A DNA stretch of 64,000 nucleotides from Sutcliffiella halmapala (GTDB lineage: Bacteria; Bacillota; Bacilli; Bacillales; Bacillaceae_I): NCBI RefSeq assembly GCF_002019665.1, contig NZ_KV917375.1:3547445-3611444 (forward strand), given 5' to 3'. A program made the position numbers and the translations under genes. Below, piece after piece: positions 15,450 to 22,319 of the stretch. Every line of letters starts with the position of its first letter. The stretch's first letter is position 1. The notes beneath the pieces are model-generated. The model searched no databases and was not told the DNA's origin. It saw only the letters and a program-made list of their open reading frames with translations.

Positions 15450-17183
15450 ATGAAAAGAAAACTAGAAAATTCTATCAAAGCAGCTGCAAAAAAGATCCCA
15501 GCCGATTTAGTGATTAAAAATGGAAAAATTATCGATGTTTTTAATCTAGAGATAATTGAAGCAGATGTCGCAATAAAGGATGGCGTCATTATTGGCATCG
15601 GTGATTACGAAGGTTTGGAAACGCATGATGCAAATGGTGCTTTTATTTGTCCAGGCTTAATTGATGGACATGTTCATATGGAATCCTCGATGATACATCC
15701 ATATCATTTCACAAACACCATACTAACACATGGTGTTACAACGATTATTACCGATCCTCATGAAATTGCCAATGTTAGTGGTACAGCTGGAGTTCAGTTC
15801 ATGTTAGATGCAACAGAAAACGTAACTGTTGATGTTTTTTTCATGCTCCCATCATGTGTACCAGCTACTCCATTCGAGCATAACGGTGCAACATTAAATG
15901 CAAAAGATTTATCTCCACTTTATCAACAAAAACGAGTTTTAGGACTAGCGGAAGTTATGGATTTTCCTTCCGTTAGAGATACAAATAATGAAATGTTACA
16001 AAAGCTAACAGATGCCCTCCTTCATCAAAAGCAAATCGATGGTCATGGTGCTGGTTTATCTCAGGATGGAATCAATATTTATCGTGCTGCACAAATAAAA
16101 ACCGACCACGAATGTGTTACTGCAAAAGAAGCAATCGAACGAACACAACGCGGCATGTATGTAATGATGAGAGAGGGCTCTGTTGCCAAAGACATCAAAG
16201 CTCTCTTACCAGCTGTAAATGAACGCAACGCTCGAAGATTTTTATTCTGTACAGATGATAAACACCTCGACGATTTAGTGACCGAAGGTAGCATTGACCA
16301 TAATATTCGCCTCGCAATTGAGGAAGGTCTTAACCCATTGCTTGCAATTCAGATTGCTACCCTTAATGCAGCAGAGTGCTTCTCCCTCCACGATAAAGGG
16401 GCAGTAGCACCCGGATTTTGTGCGGATCTTGTTCTAGTAGATAACCTTGAAAAATTTAAAATTAATAATGTATTTAAGAATGGAAAGCTTGTAGTAAATC
16501 AGGGGAAATTATTAGATGCGGAAACAGATAGAACATATTTTGATATTCCATTAGAACTAACAGAAACAGTATTTGCAAAGGCATTATCCAAAGAGGATTT
16601 AATGTTAAAAGTCGATGCCACAAAGGCTTGTAACATTATAGAAATCATTCCTAATAGCCTTGTTACTAATCATCTAAAAGAAAAAGTTGACACGAATAAT
16701 GGTGTATTTATACCTAGCATTGGAAATGATCAACTTAAGCTAGTGGTAGCGGAAAGACATAAAGAAAGAGGGAAAATCGGCCTCGGCATTGTAAAAGGTT
16801 TTCAATTAAAACAAGGTGCCATCGCATCTACTGTTGCCCATGACTCCCACAACATAGTAGCTGTAGGAACGAATGATGAGGATCTTCTTGTAGCGATTCA
16901 AACACTTCACTCTGTACAAGGTGGATTAGTCATTGTTTCTCAACAAAATGTTGTTGCAACACTTCCTTTATCCATCGGAGGATTAATGTCTGATCAACCT
17001 CTTGAAGTTGTTTTAAATTCTATACATGAGCTTCACGAAGCTTTAACAATCGTTGGCAATCATACTAATTTCAATCCTTTTGTCACTCTATCTTTCCTTA
17101 GCCTCCCAGTTATTCCATCTCTAAAACTAACGGACTCTGGGCTATTTGATGTTAATCTGTTTCAAAAGATAGCTATTCAATAA
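15450..17183 (+). CDS. ade: Adenine deaminase
   Basis: A 577-residue amidohydrolase that deaminates adenine to hypoxanthine; length matches B. subtilis AdeC. Metal-site motifs include GLIDGHVHMESSMIHP and ITDPHEIANVSG. FLFCTDDKH and NAAECFSLHDKGAVAPGFCADLVLVD are family signatures, and the C-terminal domain has VAHDSHNIVAVGTNDEDL. ATG at 15450 follows GGAGGAG; an in-frame start 63 nt upstream lacks a ribosome site. Control by a guanine-type aptamer suggests repression when the product pool (hypoxanthine/guanine) is high. Confidence 0.95.
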   Translation: MKRKLENSIKAAAKKIPADLVIKNGKIIDVFNLEIIEADVAIKDGVIIGIGDYEGLETHDANGAFICPGLIDGHVHMESSMIHPYHFTNTILTHGVTTIITDPHEIANVSGTAGVQFMLDATENVTVDVFFMLPSCVPATPFEHNGATLNAKDLSPLYQQKRVLGLAEVMDFPSVRDTNNEMLQKLTDALLHQKQIDGHGAGLSQDGINIYRAAQIKTDHECVTAKEAIERTQRGMYVMMREGSVAKDIKALLPAVNERNARRFLFCTDDKHLDDLVTEGSIDHNIRLAIEEGLNPLLAIQIATLNAAECFSLHDKGAVAPGFCADLVLVDNLEKFKINNVFKNGKLVVNQGKLLDAETDRTYFDIPLELTETVFAKALSKEDLMLKVDATKACNIIEIIPNSLVTNHLKEKVDTNNGVFIPSIGNDQLKLVVAERHKERGKIGLGIVKGFQLKQGAIASTVAHDSHNIVAVGTNDEDLLVAIQTLHSVQGGLVIVSQQNVVATLPLSIGGLMSDQPLEVVLNSIHELHEALTIVGNHTNFNPFVTLSFLSLPVIPSLKLTDSGLFDVNLFQKIAIQ

Positions 17184-17215
17184 GTTCAAAATTCAATAAA
17201 TATCTTTCCTCCTAC

Positions 17216-17242
17216 GTTTAATAACCTAGTTGTATAGGGTAC
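17216..17242 (+). promoter_or_regulatory. SigB-like promoter of the usp gene
   Basis: GTTTAA (17216-17221), 15-nt spacer, GGGTAC (17237-17242), close to the SigB consensus GTTTAA/GGGTAT. It is well placed 42 nt upstream of the start codon. Confidence 0.6.
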
Positions 17243-17284
17243 TTAAATACTAAACAAATCCGATAAAAAAGGAGAGGAATAGAT

Positions 17285-17797
17285 ATGCATACTTTCAATA
17301 ATGTACTAATTGCTTATGATGGTTCAGAAGGAAGCAAACGAGCGGTAAGAATTGGAATAAGTATGAAAAAGAAACTAAATACGAATATTACACTATTACA
17401 TGTATTAGAAGAAAGAATGACAGGTGCTCCCATTCAAACGAGACAACCGGAAGGATTTGCAGCAGGTGGATATGGACTCGAAGGTCTTAACATGTATGCT
17501 CCTAACGCAAAACATCGAGTCCCAAATGAACAACATCTGCAAGGCTCCAATTATGACCCCGCAGAAAATTCGGTAACTAAAATGCAGGAACTTTTGGCGC
17601 AGGAGCACGTCGATGCCCCTGTTGAGATAGTTATAGGTGATGCCGCCAAATCTATTTGTCATTTTGCTGAAACAAATAACAACGATTTAATTATCATTGG
17701 GAGCAGAGGACTAGGTGGACTAAAGAAACTCATTCTAGGAAGCGTCAGTGATAAAGTCACTAATTCAGCCAACTGTCCTGTACTCGTCGCGAAATAA
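17285..17797 (+). CDS. Universal stress protein (UspA family)
   Basis: A 170-residue single Usp domain. N-terminal NVLIAYDGSEGSKRA and the C-terminal nucleotide-binding motif GSRGLGGLKKLILGSVSDKV (Gly-x2-Gly-x9-Gly-Ser) indicate an ATP-binding Usp. An insertion at about 45-85, rich in Gly, Asn and Gln, separates strand 2 from the rest. Ribosome site AAAGGAGAGG precedes the start. The SigB-like promoter implies general-stress induction, consistent with usage in Bacillus. Its target is unknown. Confidence 0.92.
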   Translation: MHTFNNVLIAYDGSEGSKRAVRIGISMKKKLNTNITLLHVLEERMTGAPIQTRQPEGFAAGGYGLEGLNMYAPNAKHRVPNEQHLQGSNYDPAENSVTKMQELLAQEHVDAPVEIVIGDAAKSICHFAETNNNDLIIIGSRGLGGLKKLILGSVSDKVTNSANCPVLVAK

Positions 17798-17842
17798 GAA
17801 AAGCAGAAGCGGCTCGTTCGGCTCCGATAAGCACAAGCAGAT

Positions 17843-17877
17843 GTCAGGTTCTCTATATAGAGAATCTGACTTTTTTA
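17843..17877 (+). terminator. Terminator of the usp gene
   Basis: GTCAGGTTCTC and GAGAATCTGAC pair around a central TATATA (17843-17870), followed by T6. The preceding 40 bases (AAGCAGAAGCGGCTCG...) look like a remnant of a common Bacillus intergenic repeat, identified only by eye. Confidence 0.8.
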
Positions 17878-17894
17878 GATAAGAGACTCCTTTC

Positions 17895-17922
17895 ACCAAA
17901 ATATAGGCATATGCATACCGTA
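17895..17922 (+). promoter_or_regulatory. SigK-like promoter of the Gly/Pro-rich protein gene
   Basis: AC (17895-17896), 17 nt, CATACCGTA (17914-17922), fitting the mother-cell SigK pattern AC-N16/17-CATANNNTA. It lies 31 nt upstream of the start codon. Confidence 0.55.
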
Positions 17923-17952
17923 TAGAGAAGTTAAGGGAAAGGAGTTATCCTT

Positions 17953-18441
17953 ATGTATCCATATCGACAATTACCAGGCATGCCGCCATTTTTCGGACCA
18001 GGTTCTGGTTCAGGACCTGGAGGGTTTCCTCCGTTTGGACCTCCAGGGCAGGGACCAAGTGGACCACCTCCATTCGGACCTCCAGGGCAAGGACCAGGTG
18101 GACCACCTTCATTCGGACCTCCGGGACAAGGACCAGGATTCGGGCCTCCAGGGCAAGGAGGGCAAAGTGGACCACCTACTGGTCCACCTCCATCTACTCC
18201 CCCTGCTCCAACAGCACAAACCTTTGGGGTAGGAGGGCCAAGTACTTTTGCAGTAGATTCAGGTGCAATGCGAAGATGCTTATTCCGTTTCACATACATT
18301 CGTTTAAATAACGGTGAATCGTTCTGGTTCTATCCTACATTCTTAGGTAGAAGATCCGTTGCAGGTTATCGTTGGTTCTTCTTTACATGGGTTTACTTTG
18401 GAATTGATACCAATCGAATTAGCTCTTTCCAGTGTGTTTAA
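17953..18441 (+). CDS. Gly/Pro-rich protein with aromatic C-terminal domain, candidate spore-surface protein
   Basis: A 162-residue protein. Residues 1-90 are low-complexity and collagen-like in composition, built from repeats of FGPPGQGP. Residues 105-162 form a compact, aromatic, cysteine-containing domain (MRRCLFRFTYIRLNNGESFW through RISSFQCV), a pattern I recall in unnamed Bacillus proteins. There is no signal peptide or membrane segment. Start follows AAAGGAG. The SigK-like promoter suggests late mother-cell expression and a coat or exosporium location; this is inference, and no function is known to me. Confidence 0.8.
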   Translation: MYPYRQLPGMPPFFGPGSGSGPGGFPPFGPPGQGPSGPPPFGPPGQGPGGPPSFGPPGQGPGFGPPGQGGQSGPPTGPPPSTPPAPTAQTFGVGGPSTFAVDSGAMRRCLFRFTYIRLNNGESFWFYPTFLGRRSVAGYRWFFFTWVYFGIDTNRISSFQCV

Positions 18442-18527
18442 GTTAAATCACTTTTAACTAAAACTATATAATTCTATGGAAGCTTAAGGACTATTCGAGT
18501 GAAGAATAAGGTAAATTTGTAAACTTA

Positions 18528-18554
18528 AACACGCCACAAAAATTGTGGCGTGTT
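18528..18554. terminator. Bidirectional terminator between convergent genes
   Basis: AACACGCCACA (18528-18538) pairs perfectly with TGTGGCGTGTT (18544-18554). It separates the plus-strand Gly/Pro-rich gene from the minus-strand gene at 18558. Confidence 0.85.
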
Positions 18555-18557
18555 TTG

Positions 18558-18887
18558 TTATCCTTCTATTTTTTTCGCTTCGATATTTATTTCTTCTTCC
18601 TTTTCTTTCATCTTATTTACCATATTATGAAATGCACTCCATTTCGAGAGTTTATCGATGGCTTCATGTTCTGATTTCACACCAGTCACACGGAAGGATT
18701 TATTATTGACAAAGACTTCATAAGCAGGTTGTTCTGCTTTTTGTACTTTTCTATTCTTTTCGCGTTCCATATGCCTATTTATTCTTCGGACACTCTTGGC
18801 ATCTTTTTTTAATGCTGAACCATCTTCTACGTACTTTGCTTTTTCCATTAGTTTTTGATTCTTTACTCGCAATGTATTTTCACTCAA
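18558..18887 (-). CDS. Hypothetical small charged protein (109 aa)
   Basis: A soluble, highly charged protein of 109 residues, rich in Lys, Glu and Arg, without Cys, signal peptide or membrane segments. The N-terminal half is probably helical. A more ordered central part reads YEVFVNNKSFRVTGVKSEHE, and the C-terminus is a Lys/Glu helix. The start is TTG at 18887, preceded by AAGGAGGGCTT. It follows the 50-residue ORF at 18901-19053 by 13 nt and is probably co-transcribed from a SigB-like promoter. I do not recognise the family. Confidence 0.75.
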   Translation of the reverse strand: MSENTLRVKNQKLMEKAKYVEDGSALKKDAKSVRRINRHMEREKNRKVQKAEQPAYEVFVNNKSFRVTGVKSEHEAIDKLSKWSAFHNMVNKMKEKEEEINIEAKKIEG

Positions 18888-18900
18888 GAGTAAGCCCTCC

Positions 18901-19053
18901 TTATTGTTCTTTAGATATTGCCTTGTGTGTATTATGTTTGGATCTCTGATGTGCAGCTACTAATCTAGTTGTGTGGCCGATTGCTCGATGCTCCGCTTGA
19001 GACTTAAATAGTGCCTGTCTCCTCTCAAGCTTCTTCTTCAATCTTTTTTTCAC
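18901..19053 (-). CDS. Small basic protein (50 aa), first gene of a two-gene operon
   Basis: A 50-codon ORF with GTG start at 19053, a clear Shine-Dalgarno (GGGAGGAAT) and stop just before the next gene's ribosome site. The product begins MKKRLKKKLERRQALFKSQ and contains many Arg, Lys and His, with no hydrophobic segment. Tight packing with the next gene supports it being real. Function unknown; nucleic-acid binding is possible from charge alone. Confidence 0.6.
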   Translation of the reverse strand: MKKRLKKKLERRQALFKSQAEHRAIGHTTRLVAAHQRSKHNTHKAISKEQ

Positions 19054-19084
19054 ATCAATTCCTCCCTCATCTCTTACAAATTTA

Positions 19085-19109
19085 TTACCCCTTTTAAGAA
19101 ATACAAAAC
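19085..19109 (-). promoter_or_regulatory. Possible SigB-like promoter for the small-gene pair
   Basis: On the minus strand GTTTTG (19109-19104), 13 nt, GGGTAA (19090-19085). It is similar to SigB elements and correctly spaced about 30 nt before the GTG start. Confidence 0.4.
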
Positions 19110-19141
19110 ATTCCTAGCTCTAAACAACCTAAAAAAATCAT

Positions 19142-19170
19142 TTGATTTATTAAGACGTTGGTAGTATAAT
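19142..19170 (+). promoter_or_regulatory. Promoter of the tetR-SMR operon
   Basis: TTGATT (19142-19147), 17-nt spacer, perfect TATAAT (19165-19170). The palindromic operator begins 9 nt downstream. Confidence 0.8.
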
Positions 19171-19178
19171 TTTGATAT

Positions 19179-19198
19179 TACCTAACGAACGGTAGGTA
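19179..19198 (+). promoter_or_regulatory. Palindromic operator, probable autoregulatory TetR site
   Basis: TACCTAACG-AA-CGGTAGGTA, inverted arms with one mismatch, at the expected transcription start. Such a site immediately before a tetR gene normally mediates autorepression of the efflux operon. Confidence 0.7.
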
Positions 19199-19230
19199 GG
19201 ACGAATTATTAAATGAGGTGATATTTAACT

Positions 19231-19827
19231 ATGACAGTCTCCACTTCGGATAAGATAAAAAAAAGCGCACTTCAACTTTTTGCTCAAAAAGGATATTATG
19301 CTACATCTCTAAATGATGTGGCAGAAATGGTAGGAATTAAAAAACCTTCCTTATATGCACATTTTAAGAATAAGGATGATTTATATAAAACAATAATCAT
19401 CGAATTAATGGAAGTCTTTACTACCAGTATTAGTTTGTCTAAAGAAGAGTTTGCCGAGCATTCTACGAGAGAACAGTTGCTGCTTATTGTAAAAAAAATG
19501 GTGGATTTTTGGAAAGATGAGGAGCTCGGTTTACTTTACAAACGATCCATGCTTTTTCCAGAAGAAAAATTCCAAGACCTTATACGAGAACAATTTGTAC
19601 AAAGTGAAGTATATACGACAAATATTCTTGAAAAAATTTTTTCTAATGCACTAAAAAATCAACAAATTAGTAATCAACCAATCCAACCACTTATTGATGC
19701 TTTTTACTGTTTGATTGATGGTCTTTTCGTACAACGTTTTTTCTACCCGTTAAATGAATATGAACAAAAAGTAATACATGCCTTTGATCACTATTGGAAA
19801 GGCATTGAAACAGGAGGAACGAAGTAA
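19231..19827 (+). CDS. TetR-family transcriptional regulator
   Basis: A 198-residue regulator. The N-terminal TetR helix-turn-helix is clear (ALQLFAQKGYYATSLNDVAE, then KKPSLYAHFKNKDDLY). The C-terminal helical domain (60-198) is the variable ligand-binding part. The stop overlaps the first SMR start (TAATG), so it is the first gene of a regulator-efflux operon. The arrangement resembles B. subtilis yvdT with yvdS/yvdR. Inducer unknown; guanidinium-like or quaternary ammonium compounds are plausible from the transporter type. Confidence 0.92.
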   Translation: MTVSTSDKIKKSALQLFAQKGYYATSLNDVAEMVGIKKPSLYAHFKNKDDLYKTIIIELMEVFTTSISLSKEEFAEHSTREQLLLIVKKMVDFWKDEELGLLYKRSMLFPEEKFQDLIREQFVQSEVYTTNILEKIFSNALKNQQISNQPIQPLIDAFYCLIDGLFVQRFFYPLNEYEQKVIHAFDHYWKGIETGGTK

Positions 19828-20168
19828 TGCAGTGGATTTATATTTTTATAGCTGGCTTATTTGAAATAGTTTGGGTGCTCGGTTTACGCTTTTCGAACGG
19901 GTTTACCGTCTTAGTACCGAGCCTCATTACAATTGCTACACTTTCTATCAGCTTTTATTTATTTTCTAAATCACTAAAGTTTATACCAATTGGAACTGCT
20001 TATGCCATCTTCACAGGCTTTGGTGCGGCTGGTACGGCACTAGTGGGAATATTCATTTTTCAAGAATCAGCTAGTATGTCAAAGCTCTTCTTTATTGGAT
20101 TAATGCTAGCAGGAATTGTGGGGCTTAAATTAACAACCCCTGCAGAGCAACATGGGGAGGAAGGATAA
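19827..20168 (+). CDS. Small multidrug resistance (SMR) protein, subunit 1
   Basis: A 113-residue protein with four membrane helices of the SMR family. It has the conserved membrane glutamate in helix 1 (AGLFEIVWVLGLRFSNGF) and the PIGTAYAIFTGFGAAGTALVG loop/helix 3. This layout is like Gdx/SugE or YkkC-type halves of paired SMR transporters, which export guanidinium or lipophilic cations by proton exchange. It probably pairs with the next gene, one base downstream. Confidence 0.9.
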   Translation: MQWIYIFIAGLFEIVWVLGLRFSNGFTVLVPSLITIATLSISFYLFSKSLKFIPIGTAYAIFTGFGAAGTALVGIFIFQESASMSKLFFIGLMLAGIVGLKLTTPAEQHGEEG

Positions 20169-20169
20169 T

Positions 20170-20484
20170 ATGGCGTGGATTTTTCTAACAATCGCTGGTT
20201 TTTGTGAGATAGGAGCTGTACTGGCACTGAAGAAGGCAGAAGGATTTAAACGGCTTGTCCCTTCTATATCATTTATCATCGTTGGAATGATGAGCTTTTA
20301 CTTTCTTTCCTTAGCGTTAACCGAAATACCAATGGGAACCGCTTATGCGATATGGACTGGTATAGGTTCAGCAGGCAGTGTCCTACTAGGCATGCTTCTA
20401 TTTAAAGAATCAAAAAGTGTCATTCGAATGTTATTGCTATCATTCATCATTATTGGAGTGGTTGGGTTGAAGATCACCTCCTAG
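20170..20484 (+). CDS. Small multidrug resistance (SMR) protein, subunit 2
   Basis: A 104-residue, four-helix SMR protein with the essential glutamate in helix 1 (TIAGFCEIGAVLALKKAEGF) and PMGTAYAIWTGIGSAGSVLLG. ATG at 20170 follows GGGGAGGAAGG; an in-frame upstream start would overlap SMR1. Adjacent unequal SMR genes usually form an obligate heterodimer with fixed opposite topology; that is inferred here. Confidence 0.9.
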   Translation: MAWIFLTIAGFCEIGAVLALKKAEGFKRLVPSISFIIVGMMSFYFLSLALTEIPMGTAYAIWTGIGSAGSVLLGMLLFKESKSVIRMLLLSFIIIGVVGLKITS

Positions 20485-20637
20485 AATCCATCTCTAGAGT
20501 TTTCCTGTTTAGATAAAGTTCGAAATCCTGTTAAATTCCCCCTATAACAGGGCCTAATTAGAGCTATTTAGCAAAATTTTTCGACCCCTAGGGTTGGTCA
20601 TATATCAAAAATTGGCTTTATCATAGCCTTTTAAATG

Positions 20638-20663
20638 AAAGCCACTCCGACAGAGTGGCTTTT
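20638..20663 (+). terminator. Terminator downstream of the SMR operon
   Basis: AAAGCCACTC (20638-20647) pairs perfectly with GAGTGGCTTT (20653-20662), then T-rich. The 150 bases before it hold a second weaker hairpin (CCTGTTA/TAACAGG, 20527-20551) and no gene. Confidence 0.85.
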
Positions 20664-20787
20664 TCTTGTACAAACAAATCAAATCATTGGTTTTTCTGGT
20701 ATCTTCACAAAGGTCGACTTTTTCATTTATTTTTAATACAATAATTTGCATAGTGATTTACGATAGATACGTATACACACCTTGTGT

Positions 20788-20840
20788 TATAATACAGACT
20801 TCAGGTACGAAAGACGGGTTGTCTTATTCCCGATTTTTTG
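20788..20840 (+). other. Extended -10 promoter followed by a small pseudoknot-like RNA
   Basis: TATAAT (20788-20793) preceded by TGT gives a good extended -10; no strong -35 is visible. About 18 nt downstream AAGAC (20811-20815) pairs with GTCTT (20821-20825), and the loop GGG (20816-20818) can pair with CCC (20829-20831), followed by T6. This could be a short RNA, a leader terminator or an unknown regulatory element of the membrane protein at 20933. No known riboswitch class was recognised. Confidence 0.35.
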
Positions 20841-20932
20841 ATATAGTAAACAACGATTTTCTACTTTTCTTTTAACTATAATAGCAATCACAAATAGAAA
20901 AATTTTCATGCAGAATATTGGAGGGGTTTTCG

Positions 20933-21163
20933 TTGAAATTACTTTGGAGAGTTTTGGTAGCAATATTTATTTTAATAGCTGCAAAAGTTGCTATTGATTC
21001 CTATCAAATTATTAAGATTGCAGCTGGCGCCGAACACGTTCGAATTGATCCAGCATTATACTTTAACCTATCATACTTAATTTTTGGCTTTATCGGGCTT
21101 ATGCTGTTTTCCGATATCTTTAAAAAATTTATGAATAAACGAAATAACCAGTTTAAATTTTAA
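20933..21163 (+). CDS. Small membrane protein (76 aa)
   Basis: A 76-residue protein with two membrane helices (about 4-25 and 43-63) joined by a polar loop containing GAEHVRIDPALY, and a basic C-terminal tail. Start chosen as TTG at 20933 because GGAGGGG lies at the right distance; the in-frame TTG at 20918 overlaps that site. Family not recognised. Confidence 0.7.
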   Translation: MKLLWRVLVAIFILIAAKVAIDSYQIIKIAAGAEHVRIDPALYFNLSYLIFGFIGLMLFSDIFKKFMNKRNNQFKF

Positions 21164-21177
21164 TATGGGTGTTAGCG

Positions 21178-21209
21178 AAAAAAGCAGGCAAAAATTGACC
21201 TGCTTTTTT
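21178..21209. terminator. Bidirectional terminator
   Basis: AAAAAAGCAGG (21178-21188) pairs with CCTGCTTTTTT (21199-21209) between the convergent small membrane protein and aldo/keto reductase genes. Confidence 0.88.
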
Positions 21210-21221
21210 CTTTGCATAAAC

Positions 21222-22136
21222 TCAATCTACTTCCCTACCTCGATAGGCTTGATAGATGTTAAACCACTGTTCTCTTGATAAAGTATAGCTTGTGGATTCC
21301 ACCGCGGTTTTCACTCTTGCTATTTTCCCTGAGCCTACGATTGGAACTATTTTTGCTGGATGCGATAAGAGCCATGCATAGAGAACCTGATCGACAGATG
21401 TAGCTCCTAGTTCTTCTTTTATTTGTTCTAGCACCTTTCTTACCCTAACAACCTTTTCATCCTCACTAGTAAAAATAGATCCTCCGCCTAGAGGTGACCA
21501 TGCCATAGGTGAGATTCTTTCTTGCTGGCAAAGTTCTAGCGTTCCCTCTTCAAAATGTTCTAGATGAGTAGCGGAGATCTCAATTTGATTTGTTACTAGC
21601 GGGAAAGGTAAGTAAGAATTAAGCATACTGTACGACGTTGGTTTAAAATTGGAGACCCCAAATTGTTTTACCTTTCCTTGTTCTTTTAGTAACGAAAAAG
21701 CTTCAGCAACTTCCGCTGGGTCCATGAAAGGATCTGGTCTATGAATTAGAAGCACATCAATGTAATCGGTTTGAAAATTCTTTAATGAATTTTCTACGGA
21801 CCAAATAATATGCTCTTTGCTAGTATCGTAATATTTTATTTTATGATCAGGCCTATTGGAGGATATTAGTTTGATTCCACACTTTGTCACAATCTCCATT
21901 TTTTCTCGAAGGGATGGCTTGATTGATAGAGCCTGTCCAAACTTTTCTTCCACAGAATAATTCCCATAGATATCCGCATGATCAAAAGTAGTAACGCCTA
22001 ATTCCAAGCACTGCTCGATAAATGAAATTGCTTGTTCGTTTTCGTATTTCCATTCATTTAATCTCCACATTCCATGAACAATACGGGAAATATCAAGATC
22101 CTCTGATAATCGAATTCTTTCCAATTTTCCATCCAC
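21222..22136 (-). CDS. Aldo/keto reductase, YdhF/YcsN type
   Basis: A 304-residue NADPH-dependent oxidoreductase of the AKR superfamily. The catalytic tetrad is visible as D52, Y57 (FDHADIYG), K85 (VTKCG) and H132 (LLIHRPDP). GSGKIARVKTAVES near the C-terminus is the cofactor phosphate-binding motif. Start is uncertain: GTG at 22136 has a purine-rich stretch directly abutting it, and TTG at 22124 has AAGGAG 11 nt upstream. It is monocistronic. Substrate unknown. Confidence 0.88.
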   Translation of the reverse strand: MDGKLERIRLSEDLDISRIVHGMWRLNEWKYENEQAISFIEQCLELGVTTFDHADIYGNYSVEEKFGQALSIKPSLREKMEIVTKCGIKLISSNRPDHKIKYYDTSKEHIIWSVENSLKNFQTDYIDVLLIHRPDPFMDPAEVAEAFSLLKEQGKVKQFGVSNFKPTSYSMLNSYLPFPLVTNQIEISATHLEHFEEGTLELCQQERISPMAWSPLGGGSIFTSEDEKVVRVRKVLEQIKEELGATSVDQVLYAWLLSHPAKIVPIVGSGKIARVKTAVESTSYTLSREQWFNIYQAYRGREVD

Positions 22137-22319
22137 TCCTTCTACTATCTCAACGAGGATTATACTAGGTTCTCTTATTTATTTCTATTTTTAAGTTCTT
22201 TTGAAAAACTTAATATAAAACTATTCTCCTATCTGCTTTCTCTAAAGATATACATATGCCTATTTATTGATTAAAATAAACTAGATAGACAAAAAAAGGA
22301 ACAAAGTGAGGACTCGATT

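Noticed and set aside
17799-17842. Possible repeat fragment before the usp terminator
   Set aside because: Resembles a common Bacillus intergenic motif, but too short and with no second copy in this window to call it a repeat.
20527-20551. CCTGTTA/TAACAGG hairpin as a second terminator of the SMR operon
   Set aside because: No T-run follows; the better terminator is at 20638-20663.
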